Virus record (IMG/VR): IMGVR_UViG_3300025671_000123
Location: 1 to 44,338 of that record
Source: a virus
Direction: 5' to 3' (one strand)
Length of the DNA: 44,338 nucleotides
Shown here: in pieces, positions 37,500-44,338 of the stretch
How positions within the stretch are numbered: the first letter of the stretch is position 1
Layout of the letters: the number at the start of each line of letters is the position of its first letter
Translations under genes and position numbers: made by a program
Notes under the pieces: generated by a model
Databases searched by the model: none
What the model was told of the DNA's origin: nothing
What the model saw: only the letters and a program-made list of their open reading frames with translations

Positions 37500-38290
37500 G
37501 ATAAAAATGCCTTAAGTTTAGATTGAGCCTCTTCTTTTGAGACTGATGAATTAACAATATCTTTTACAACTTCATCAGATAGGAATTTTTTGATTTCTTC
37601 TCTATCTTTAGCTTTTCTAGCATCGGATCTAGCTTGTTCTTTAGGGGTTTTAGGTTTAGTATCTTTAGGAGTAAATGGTTCAAGATATTTTACCATTATA
37701 TCCTCTAAATTAGTTAATTTTTCATCACCTAAAGTATTAGCAACCGAAACAAAATTATTACCAAACAATTCTTTATAGGGAGCGAAATTTTTAGTTACGT
37801 CCTTCCAAGTTTTCATTACTATACCAGGAGCTAAACTTCTGTCTTCACCTCCTGATTTTTCAAATCTATCTTGGTTTTGTTTTAAAGAACGTTCTAAATC
37901 AGTATAAACATAAAGCATAAATACTTCGTATCCTGCTTCTTCTAATTCATTTTTTAATTGTACTGTTTTATTATATGAAGCGGCGGTACCATCTAAAATA
38001 AATGATTCTTTTCCTTTAATAGTAGCAGTAATATTATCTCTAAAATCTTTAACTGCTGACATCATTGCTTTAGCAGATTCACTTCTTTCTTCAGGGGTAG
38101 AGTTTTTTAGATCTAAACTAACATTTGCTTTTTTTAGGTTTTGAATGTAAATATCATCTACATTCATTACTTTTAAGCTACTTAAATCTAAACCTCTTAA
38201 GATATACCCTTTCCCAGCTCCAGGAGCCCCTGCTAAAATTATAGCTTTGGGACTCCCTTGTATTTCTTTTAAAATATCGTACAATTTCAC
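37496..38290 (-). CDS. P-loop kinase, zeta-toxin-like (264 aa)
   Basis: The N-terminus MKLYDILKEIQGSP is followed by AIILAGAPGAGKGYILRGL with Walker A GAPGAGKG (21-28). MNVDDIYIQ (41-49) carries the acidic catalytic region, and SFILDGTAASYNKTVQLKNE a substrate-loop region, in the style of zeta-toxin/AAA_33 phosphotransferases. The C-terminal third is lysine-rich and helical. The start is GTG, chosen because the upstream in-frame region lacks an ATG and the promoter-like dyad lies 15 nt before it. Substrate unknown. The start could again be CTS-like (ILKE). It overlaps the 708-aa gene by 4 nt, so the two may act together. Confidence 0.72.
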   Translation of the reverse strand: MKLYDILKEIQGSPKAIILAGAPGAGKGYILRGLDLSSLKVMNVDDIYIQNLKKANVSLDLKNSTPEERSESAKAMMSAVKDFRDNITATIKGKESFILDGTAASYNKTVQLKNELEEAGYEVFMLYVYTDLERSLKQNQDRFEKSGGEDRSLAPGIVMKTWKDVTKNFAPYKELFGNNFVSVANTLGDEKLTNLEDIMVKYLEPFTPKDTKPKTPKEQARSDARKAKDREEIKKFLSDEVVKDIVNSSVSKEEAQSKLKAFLS

Positions 38291-38299
38291 AGCAAAGTA

Positions 38300-38319
38300 T
38301 TTGTTATAAATATTACAAA
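38300..38319 (-). promoter_or_regulatory. Promoter-like dyad identical to the one before gp13
   Basis: Coding strand TTTGTAATATTTATAACAAA, identical over 20 bp to 4856-4875 and overlapping the TAA of the RecB-like gene. It lies 9 nt before the GTG of the kinase gene. Confidence 0.5.
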
Positions 38320-39077
38320 TCTCTTTTAGCTGTGGTTCGGAATTCTGTAAATAAGGGTTTGTGGCTTGGGTTTTCTAAATCAAATAATTTACGAACTGCT
38401 CTATAAATGTCTAAATTTTCTTCTTGCGTTCGAGATGATTCATACATTTCCCATCCTTTACCTTGCATTTTACCTTTTTTAGGCCCTCGCTTAGAAGACT
38501 TTAACCATAAAACACCAGCTCGATTTATTTTTTTGCCATAACATTCTTCAAAACATTGAGCATAAATTGCTGTTTGTAAATCATATGTTGTTTGGAGATG
38601 GTTAGAAGTTTTAAAGTCTATAATCCATAATTCATTATCAATTTCACAAACTAAATCACAAGTACCTGCTATTTTTAATTCATCCGAAAATAAATGAACT
38701 TCTGCTTCAACTAATGTTGGTTTGTATTCTTCCCACCAATCAACAAATCGTAAAAACATTTGCCAAACATTAGGATCGTACATTGGAATCCCATGTTCTA
38801 AAAATTTTAATTCCTCACCATTAAGATAAGCTTCAATCATTTCGTGAACTTGAGTACCTTCCTCACTTGCTTTTTTAACAATATATTCTGAAGCGTATCC
38901 TACTTTTTTAAGCCAATCTTCAAAGAATTTACCTTTAGGATAGTGACTTAATACATAAGTTACTGAGGGGTAATACTCCCCATTTCGTTGATAATATCTA
39001 CCATCTGGTAGGGTAATTTGTTTGTGGTCGTCGGATATTTCTAATATTCGACCATAATGTTTTTTTATAGTACTCAT
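38313..39077 (-). CDS. RecB/Cas4-like PD-(D/E)XK nuclease
   Basis: 254-aa nuclease of the RecB/PD-(D/E)XK fold. Visible landmarks are GTQVHEMIEAYLNGEEL (74-90, His78), LKIAGTCDLVCEID (134-147, Asp141), WIIDFKTSNH (151-160, Asp154 and Lys156), and DLQTAIYAQ (166-174), the QxxxY motif. These are in the correct order for a Cas4/AddB-type exonuclease without an iron-sulphur cysteine cluster. It probably trims DNA ends during replication or recombination, in line with its neighbour, the primase. The start overlaps the primase stop by 4 nt. Confidence 0.85.
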   Translation of the reverse strand: MSTIKKHYGRILEISDDHKQITLPDGRYYQRNGEYYPSVTYVLSHYPKGKFFEDWLKKVGYASEYIVKKASEEGTQVHEMIEAYLNGEELKFLEHGIPMYDPNVWQMFLRFVDWWEEYKPTLVEAEVHLFSDELKIAGTCDLVCEIDNELWIIDFKTSNHLQTTYDLQTAIYAQCFEECYGKKINRAGVLWLKSSKRGPKKGKMQGKGWEMYESSRTQEENLDIYRAVRKLFDLENPSHKPLFTEFRTTAKRDL

Positions 39078-39997
39078 AGTGCTAGTTTTCTACTCAAAAG
39101 CCCGGATAAAGTTAATGGAACCGATTTTTGAATAAGTTCAGTAAAACGTTTGAATCCTAGTTCACTTGGGTCTTTATCGTCCATTTCTAATAAGTGGACT
39201 TCCTTCCCTTCATTCATAAACATTTCACAAAATTTCAATGCAGATTTTATAGCATCACTATCTAAAGCGATATATATTTTTTCTACTTTAGATGATACTA
39301 TTTTTTTCATTAAGTTTGTTTGTATATTTTTTCCTAAAAGCGGGATAGCATTTCGTTTGATGGCTATGGCATCAAATGGTCCTTCACACAATACCAACGG
39401 GCTATCCCAGTTTATAAACATTTCAAACGGCACAATATCGCGAGATACTGATGGGTTTTTATATTTACGGAATGGTTGTTTTTCGAAACTTCGTGCTGTA
39501 AAATAATTCAAATCCCCCTGAGCATCATATGATGGGATAATAATCATATTTTGGTATTCTCCCTCCTCACAATACCCCATATTATATTTTATCATATCTT
39601 CCATAGTTACTCCTCTACTCTTTAAATAAGCAAGAGCATGTCGAGCCATTAAGCTGGATGGTTTATCTATGAAACGAGTAAATTCTTTAGGGAGGAATAA
39701 ATCATGTTTTAATATTGTTTCTTCAACAAATGAACCCTGAGGTATTAATCTTTTAGCTTCCTCAATTTTATCATATGCTTCCGCTTTTTTAAGTAAATTA
39801 GGAATGGTTTTTCCCCTGGTGTTACATACCCAACAATGCCAAGGGTTGTGTCCTTTTTTATTTTCTGTAAAATTGACCTCTAATTTAGGTTTATGGTGTT
39901 TACAGAAGGGACAATGGTAAGCATAGTTGCCTCTAGCAGTTTGGTTACCTTTTCCTAAAACGGAATCAACTAGGGTTACTAGTAGATGATTTATCAT
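39074..39997 (-). CDS. gp61: DNA primase, gp61-like
   Basis: DnaG-type primase of 307 aa (T4 gp61 is 342), making RNA primers for the lagging strand. The zinc-binding domain is near the N-terminus: YHCPFCKHHKPKLEVNF (27-43; Cys29, Cys32) and PWHCWVCNTRGKT (52-64; Cys55, Cys58). The Toprim part has LVLCEGPFDAIAI (201-213, Glu205) and IYIALDSDAI (241-250, Asp246, Asp248). It overlaps the RecB-like gene by 4 nt and is preceded by GTATATTC rather than the full motif. This is a replication gene encoded on the same strand as the late genes. Confidence 0.9.
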   Translation of the reverse strand: MINHLLVTLVDSVLGKGNQTARGNYAYHCPFCKHHKPKLEVNFTENKKGHNPWHCWVCNTRGKTIPNLLKKAEAYDKIEEAKRLIPQGSFVEETILKHDLFLPKEFTRFIDKPSSLMARHALAYLKSRGVTMEDMIKYNMGYCEEGEYQNMIIIPSYDAQGDLNYFTARSFEKQPFRKYKNPSVSRDIVPFEMFINWDSPLVLCEGPFDAIAIKRNAIPLLGKNIQTNLMKKIVSSKVEKIYIALDSDAIKSALKFCEMFMNEGKEVHLLEMDDKDPSELGFKRFTELIQKSVPLTLSGLLSRKLAL

Positions 39998-40021
39998 GTA
40001 AGTGAATATACGATAAAAAAT

Positions 40022-40471
40022 TTAGAAATCAAAGTCTGAGGTGAAGAACTTTCCTAAAATATTATCGTTATAGTACAAATCAGGATTTTCCAACACTTCT
40101 AGCTGGAATAGGTATTTAGTTTCTAAGTATGTAAGATGTTTTTTATTAAAACCTATTTCGATAATTTGTTTCTCCAAATCTTCCAGCGTAACTTCACCTT
40201 TAGTTATTTGGTCCTTTAAATGTTTATTTGAACCATAATATGTCTTCCAATCGCTTTCTTTACTCTCAATTACACTTAATTTTCTTCTCCCTCGACCAGA
40301 TTGTTCTTTTAATTCTGCTCTTGTAAGTTTTCGTTTACGATTGTGATACAACGCTTTTTTACCAACATACTTTTTACCCTCGGGGGTAATTACTACATAA
40401 ATAAACCCGAATGCCCCAAGGGGGAATTCTGATATATTTGTAATTTCTTTTTTATTATATAACCAATTCAT
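40022..40471 (-). CDS. GIY-YIG-like endonuclease (149 aa)
   Basis: Small nuclease of the GIY-YIG superfamily. FGFIYVVITPEGKKYVGKKAL (21-41) supplies the GFIY / YVG core (Tyr25, Tyr35), then ESDWKTYYGSNKHLK (72-86), a motif shared with phage Seg-like endonucleases. HLTYLETKYLFQ (112-123) contains candidate catalytic Glu117. Such genes are often mobile homing endonucleases in T4-like phages; no intron is evident nearby. It lies between the fibre cluster and the primase, a position typical for an insertion at a module boundary. The promoter-like element is not evident for this gene. Confidence 0.75.
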   Translation of the reverse strand: MNWLYNKKEITNISEFPLGAFGFIYVVITPEGKKYVGKKALYHNRKRKLTRAELKEQSGRGRRKLSVIESKESDWKTYYGSNKHLKDQITKGEVTLEDLEKQIIEIGFNKKHLTYLETKYLFQLEVLENPDLYYNDNILGKFFTSDFDF

Positions 40472-40479
40472 ATTTTATT

Positions 40480-42342
40480 TTATACTGGGACGATTGCAGC
40501 GTCTCTATAATCTTGAATTGCTGTAGGTAATAACCCCCATTCATCAGTAGACCTTTCCCAATACATAAATTTAATTTGTATAGGTCTTCCCCAGTTTCCT
40601 TGGGTATTACTAATTTGTGCTAAATTAGCACCTCCATCTTGATTTATCAATTTAAGTCTCTTAAAAGGTAATCCCTGATTGTAAGTGAATTCAGCTAGTA
40701 AATCAACAGCATTTCCACTAGTACCAAAACTAATATCGCTAAACCACTTAGCATCTACAATTAACTCATCCCCAGAATTTAAGGTATTTCTAAAATCTTC
40801 ATCAACCCCAAAGGCAAAAAAATCTTGATCCTCTGAAAGATTACCTAGAGTAAGTCTTGTATAGTAATTACTTAAAAGATAATGAGCGTCACCTGAAAGT
40901 TTAAAATGTCCTGTGATATTACCTCTATTAGTAAATACAGAAGATCCTACTTCACTATCATAATTTACTATTAAATCAACATAAGGAATTAGGGCATCAC
41001 TATAGTGTGTAACGTTCGTTATATTATATATAGCATAGTTAGTAGAACCCTCTCCAATTTTTAATTGTGATCCTGAAATAGGTACAATACTATTACTACC
41101 TGAAGAAGCAAAAGAAGCTGAGTTGTCATTTATAGCTATTTTCATTCTTCCGTTTAGGGCTTTAGTCAAAGATTGAATTAAAACTTCACCATCAAGAGGA
41201 ACTTCAGTAACAATATTACTAGCTAATTCAAAAGAATAAACATCAGTACCTGTATCCCCATCGGGTCTTAAAAGGTTAACAGTTGTACTTCTATAATCAA
41301 CCCTATCAGGATTAACAATACTATAATTATTTCCAGCATAATTTCTACTTTCTCTAACTACTTTCCCCGTACCTGTAACCGCTAAGTTATATGTAGGGGT
41401 TTCTATAAAATTAGTTCCTGTGTAATTAGAAAGTATAATTTGACCATTATTTTTAATTCTTAAACGTGTAGAAGCTGCAGAAGCACCTTCTGCTGTTGTA
41501 AGAAAATCAATTCGTGTGGGGTATGATGGAGGAAAAGTACCACTCCATGTTCCATCACCCTCAAATTTTATAGAAGGTGAATAATTGGTATTGCTTTCCC
41601 AACCATTATAACCCACTAAAGATCCCAATAAAGTATCTGTTTCTACATTCACTACGCCAGTCTGTAATTGTAAGGTAGGATTTGAAGTAGGTACTGGGTT
41701 AAAAATTCTAGTAAATCCTACAACATTAAAAAAGTTAGCAGAATCATTCCAAGTTAGATTACTAGTAGCGGTTGGAGTATCTGTAGCACTAAAGTATATC
41801 ATTTGGTATTGAGTACCTGTAATAGAAGTTCCAGGAACTCCATCAGCTCCATCTGTTCCGCTAGTACCGGAGGAACCTGAAATTCCTGATGAACCACTAC
41901 TTCCGCTAGTTCCACTTGAGCCTGAAGAACCTGATGTTCCTGAAGAGCCAGATGAACCTGATGTTCCACTACTTCCTGAAGAACCTGATGAACCTGAAGT
42001 TCCTGATGAACCACTACTTCCGCTAGTTCCACTTGAACCTGAAGAACCACTAGTACCTGAAATACCAGAAGTGCCTGAAGAACCTGAAGTACCTAAAGTA
42101 GTTGTTTGAATCTTTACAGAAGTACCATCTAAAACTAAAACTGAAGTCTGACCTGTTGTAGTTTCTAAATCTGTAAAATCTACAGGTCCTTCAACCTCTA
42201 AACTACCACTTATAGTAATATCATAATCCTCATTCCCCGTTAGGGCATCCACAGATTGGGAAACGTGCCATGATTGTATTTTAAAATTTTGTACTACTTC
42301 ATCTGTAGTAGGAACAAATATTTTTTTCAGTTGTTTTGCCAT
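40480..42342 (-). CDS. Collagen-like fibre protein A (620 aa)
   Basis: Structural fibre. Residues 1-65 (MAKQLKKIFVPTTDEVVQNF, then SWHVSQSVDALTGNEDYDIT) form a base module nearly identical to that of the next gene upstream. Residues 84-171 are a collagen-like Gly-X-Y tract made of GSSGTSG units (41830-42093), probably a flexible or trimerising stalk. The remaining 450 residues are a beta-rich head (EVPLDGEVLIQSLTKALNGR, PIQIKFMYWERSTDEWGLLP). The C-terminus FMYWERSTDEWGLLP is mirrored in the paralogue (FMYWNISADNDYGLML). Host-surface binding is likely but inferred. A promoter-like motif precedes it. Confidence 0.82.
   Translation of the reverse strand: MAKQLKKIFVPTTDEVVQNFKIQSWHVSQSVDALTGNEDYDITISGSLEVEGPVDFTDLETTTGQTSVLVLDGTSVKIQTTTLGTSGSSGTSGISGTSGSSGSSGTSGSSGSSGTSGSSGSSGSSGTSGSSGSSGTSGSSGSSGTSGSSGSSGISGSSGTSGTDGADGVPGTSITGTQYQMIYFSATDTPTATSNLTWNDSANFFNVVGFTRIFNPVPTSNPTLQLQTGVVNVETDTLLGSLVGYNGWESNTNYSPSIKFEGDGTWSGTFPPSYPTRIDFLTTAEGASAASTRLRIKNNGQIILSNYTGTNFIETPTYNLAVTGTGKVVRESRNYAGNNYSIVNPDRVDYRSTTVNLLRPDGDTGTDVYSFELASNIVTEVPLDGEVLIQSLTKALNGRMKIAINDNSASFASSGSNSIVPISGSQLKIGEGSTNYAIYNITNVTHYSDALIPYVDLIVNYDSEVGSSVFTNRGNITGHFKLSGDAHYLLSNYYTRLTLGNLSEDQDFFAFGVDEDFRNTLNSGDELIVDAKWFSDISFGTSGNAVDLLAEFTYNQGLPFKRLKLINQDGGANLAQISNTQGNWGRPIQIKFMYWERSTDEWGLLPTAIQDYRDAAIVPV
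41830..42093 (-). repeat. Collagen-like Gly-X-Y tract in fibre A
   Basis: About 88 codons of GSSGTSG-type units, with near-identical codons in tandem. Such arrays expand and contract by slippage. The +1/+2 frames across it also stay open, producing spurious reading frames. Confidence 0.88.
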
Positions 42343-42345
42343 GTT

Positions 42346-42355
42346 TATAAATATA
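42346..42355 (-). promoter_or_regulatory. Promoter-like TATATTTATA motif
   Basis: Coding strand AACTATATTTATAAACATG, 3 nt before the ATG of fibre A, in the 27-nt gap between the two fibre genes. Confidence 0.45.
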
Positions 42356-42369
42356 GTTATATTTTAATT

Positions 42370-44037
42370 TTAAGCATAACTTCTATTTCCTAATAACATT
42401 AAACCATAATCATTATCAGCACTTATATTCCAATACATAAACTTCATTATATAAGGTTCACCATTATTAATAGCTCCTAAACCTATACCATTAAGGTTCC
42501 CATTATTATACCAAGTATAATTATAAGTCATATCTCCTACATTAGGTTTTGAAGTAATAATAATATTATCTCCTGTTTGTAGTTGAGATTGGAATGAAGT
42601 AGAAATATCCCAATAAACATCAATAGTAGCCGTACTAGGATTATTAAGATTATCCATCACAGCATTATTAATATTATTATCTAATTTAACAAACCAGTTA
42701 TTATTATTGATATCTCCTCCTCTTGTTAAATTAAATTCACTAACAGAATTATTATTAACTAGGGTTCCTCCAACAGTAGTATTAGTTACAGCTAATACAA
42801 ATTTACTATTAGCAGTATTATCAGTAATAGAATTTATAGTCCATGTACTTTTAGGTGTATTTCCTGCTCTAAATTCAATTCGGGTAGCCTTAGAATTACC
42901 ATAATCATCAGGAGCTAGTAAAGCTTTAAGGGCTCTTTGTCTTGTAGCATTAGTGCTATATCCTATTTGAATTAAAGAAATATTAGCAGGGTTAGTATCC
43001 CCTACAGTAACAATATCATTTCCTACTTGCCCTAAAGTATTTATAGTATACCCTGACATATTATTATAGTAAGTACACATATCAACAGTTCCTAAATCTT
43101 GACTAGTTCCTCCTGTAGGTTGGGCCATAATTACATTACCACTCTCATCAACCGCTAAATTATATTCTACATTACTAGATGAAACAAATCTATACCCATT
43201 TGTATTATTGTACCCATTTAAAATAATCTGTTGATTAGAATCTATTCTTAGGCCGGGTTGGGGAACTTGATAGGTCCCTGCAGGGCAAGTATTAAATTCA
43301 ATTGCAGAAGGGTGTGATTCATATATTCCTCCTTTAAATGACCAATCTCCATCTGTTTTGAATTTGATAGTACTATGATGAACCCCTGCAGAACCTGAGG
43401 GGTTAATACCTTTAATTACAGCTAAATCTCTAGGAGATGCTCCTGTTGTTAATAAACTTTGAGATACAGCATTACCCAAAATTAAATTAGCTAAACTAGA
43501 TGTATCATCAGTTTGGGTAGTCATAATTCTTAATGAACCATTTATTTTATCCCAAGTATGATTATGATCCCCTACAGGATTATCATCTCCATCAAAATAT
43601 AAAACTTGAGTATTTAATCCTGTTATAGTTGACCCCGCAGAAGTACCTGAAGTTCCTGAACTTCCTGATGATCCATCATTTCCTGCAGGTCCTGCTATTG
43701 AAACACCTGAAGTACCTGAAGTACCTGAACTACCATTAGTACCTGTTCCCGATGTTCCTGATGTTCCAGAAGTACCAGATGAGCCATCTGCACCCCCAGC
43801 TTGGGTTTTTACAGATGTACCATCTAATACTAATATCTTATTTACACCTGAAGTGTTGGCTAAATCTGTAAAATTTACAGGCCCTTCAACTTCTAAACTG
43901 CCACTTATAGTAATATCATAATCCTCAGCTCCAGTAAGAGCATCTACCGATTGAGAAACGTGCCATGAATTAATAGTAAAATCTTGTACTACTTCATCAA
44001 CACTTGGATCGAATATTTTTTTTAATTGTTTTGCCAT
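42370..44037 (-). CDS. Collagen-like fibre protein B (555 aa)
   Basis: Paralogue of fibre A. The first 65 residues (MAKQLKKIFDPSVDEVVQDF, SWHVSQSVDALTGAEDYDIT) are about 85% identical by eye. A shorter Gly-X-Y tract occupies residues about 81-133 (43639-43797) and includes GVSIAGPAGNDGSS-type irregular units. The head domain differs strongly after residue 160 but keeps an FMYWNISADNDYGLML end. Duplication followed by divergence of the tip is the simplest explanation, in the manner of receptor-binding proteins. A variant motif (CATACTTATAAAC at 44057-44066) lies upstream. Confidence 0.82.
   Translation of the reverse strand: MAKQLKKIFDPSVDEVVQDFTINSWHVSQSVDALTGAEDYDITISGSLEVEGPVNFTDLANTSGVNKILVLDGTSVKTQAGGADGSSGTSGTSGTSGTGTNGSSGTSGTSGVSIAGPAGNDGSSGSSGTSGTSAGSTITGLNTQVLYFDGDDNPVGDHNHTWDKINGSLRIMTTQTDDTSSLANLILGNAVSQSLLTTGASPRDLAVIKGINPSGSAGVHHSTIKFKTDGDWSFKGGIYESHPSAIEFNTCPAGTYQVPQPGLRIDSNQQIILNGYNNTNGYRFVSSSNVEYNLAVDESGNVIMAQPTGGTSQDLGTVDMCTYYNNMSGYTINTLGQVGNDIVTVGDTNPANISLIQIGYSTNATRQRALKALLAPDDYGNSKATRIEFRAGNTPKSTWTINSITDNTANSKFVLAVTNTTVGGTLVNNNSVSEFNLTRGGDINNNNWFVKLDNNINNAVMDNLNNPSTATIDVYWDISTSFQSQLQTGDNIIITSKPNVGDMTYNYTWYNNGNLNGIGLGAINNGEPYIMKFMYWNISADNDYGLMLLGNRSYA
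43639..43797 (-). repeat. Collagen-like Gly-X-Y tract in fibre B
   Basis: About 53 codons of Gly-Ser/Thr units, shorter and less regular than in fibre A, consistent with slippage-driven length change between paralogues. Confidence 0.82.
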
Positions 44038-44041
44038 GAGA

Positions 44042-44338
44042 TTATCTATCTATGTTTATAAGTATGGTGGTATCTGTGGTTTGTGATGTAGGAAGAGGTT
44101 GAGATAATTTTCCTACTGCTAATAATTCTTGATTTTCGTTATATAAACCTACTGTTGTAACATATGGGGAAAAATCTGAACCAGTTACAAAATCTTTGTA
44201 TTCACTACTTCCAGAAATAATAATTTCATTATTACCAAAAGTTTTTAATAAGCTAGGGTTTAATGAATAATTATATTCATTTGCTCTTATAGTACATTTA
44301 TATTGAGTTTCGTATATATCATAGGATGATGAAAATGA
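44042..44338 (-). CDS. Structural protein C-terminus (N-terminus outside window)
   Basis: I read the frame from the right edge: 98 codons to a TAA, 4 nt before the ATG of fibre B. The visible end reads FSPYVTTVGLYNENQELLAV followed by GKLSQPLPTSQTTDTTILIN IDR, a C-terminal signature recurring in large T4-like phage baseplate or fibre proteins. The N-terminal part is beyond the window, so its size and identity are unknown. Strong agreement with the family tail makes it a real gene rather than a chance frame. Confidence 0.8.
   Translation of the reverse strand, partial: SFSSSYDIYETQYKCTIRANEYNYSLNPSLLKTFGNNEIIISGSSEYKDFVTGSDFSPYVTTVGLYNENQELLAVGKLSQPLPTSQTTDTTILINIDR
44057..44066 (-). promoter_or_regulatory. 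Variant promoter-like motif CATACTTATA
   Basis: Coding strand CCATACTTATAAACATAG, 19 nt before the ATG of fibre B and inside the end of the upstream gene. It has one substitution in the ATATTTAT core (ATACTTAT), so support is weaker than for the other sites. Confidence 0.3.

Noticed and set aside
41799-42050. 83-codon frame rich in Val, Gln and Leu over the collagen repeat
   Set aside because: An out-of-frame reading of the tandem Gly-Ser/Thr repeat, which stays open by periodicity.
2216-42355. Reading the motif as T4-type late promoters (TATAAATA) directed to the right
   Set aside because: No genes lie on the plus strand and the sites are adjacent to minus-strand starts, so antisense promoters are less likely than a differently oriented element. 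It is kept only as an open alternative.
1-44338. tRNA genes, CRISPR arrays, insertion sequences, integrase or attachment sites
   Set aside because: I saw no cloverleaf-like segment with a terminal GGTTC-type arm, no spaced repeats, no transposase and no integrase motif. A tRNA scan would be needed to exclude a divergent tRNA.

Overview
This window is a contiguous stretch of the late (virion) region of a T4-like myovirus. Every gene I can support lies on the minus strand, so the transcriptional order runs from high to low coordinates. The base composition is clearly AT-rich. The T4-type core is recognisable by motif and by length: terminase large subunit gp17, portal gp20, prohead protease gp21, scaffold gp22, major capsid protein gp23, neck proteins gp13 and gp14, a gp15-like sheath terminator, tail sheath gp18 (cut by the left edge) and a gp61-like primase.

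The host is probably a Bacteroidota (flavobacterial-type) bacterium; this is inferred. Most starts lack a Shine-Dalgarno sequence and instead have A-rich leaders such as AACAAAACAA directly before the ATG. One secreted protein has a signal peptide ending in LPLFSQ, a flavobacterial style. There is also an Hc1-like mini-histone and a small protein ending in a CGC...KLNKMFPY tail that I associate with Bacteroidota phages.

Layout in transcription order. 44338-40480: the C-terminus of a structural protein, then two paralogous collagen-like fibres. 40471-37496: GIY-YIG-like endonuclease, primase, RecB/Cas4-like nuclease and a P-loop kinase. 37499-28948: a cluster of accessory proteins, including a 708-aa fusion of a nucleotidyltransferase with two HExxH segments. 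Many of these have short amphipathic N-termini resembling the T4 capsid-targeting sequence, and two genes of about 50 codons lie inside the cluster. After a terminator, 28832-22367: FAD oxidoreductase, small protein, NadR-like ATPase, an overlapping spanin-like pair, terminase and portal. 22334-19071: three proteins of unknown role, the second with a capsid-targeting-like start, then prohead protease and a terminator. 18899-16253: scaffold and major capsid protein, closed by a strong terminator. 16147-1: a guanidino-modifying (amidinotransferase/dimethylargininase-type) enzyme, a phosphatidylserine-decarboxylase-family proenzyme, PhoH, two small proteins, a modular fibre, a 1476-aa adhesin, gp13, gp14, gp15, a coiled-coil protein and the sheath.

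A recurrent element, ATATTTAT on the coding strand (ATAAATAT on the given strand), lies just before many gene starts and just after all three terminators. I read it as the promoter element of this late region, although its orientation is opposite to the T4 late consensus TATAAATA. The most unusual content is the enzyme pair between capsid and phoH, the nucleotidyltransferase/double-HExxH fusion, the family of putatively packaged proteins and the promoter motif. No gene-free stretch exceeds 300 bases; the longest gaps are 18900-19070, 28833-28947 and 16148-16252, which hold the terminators and promoter-like motifs.
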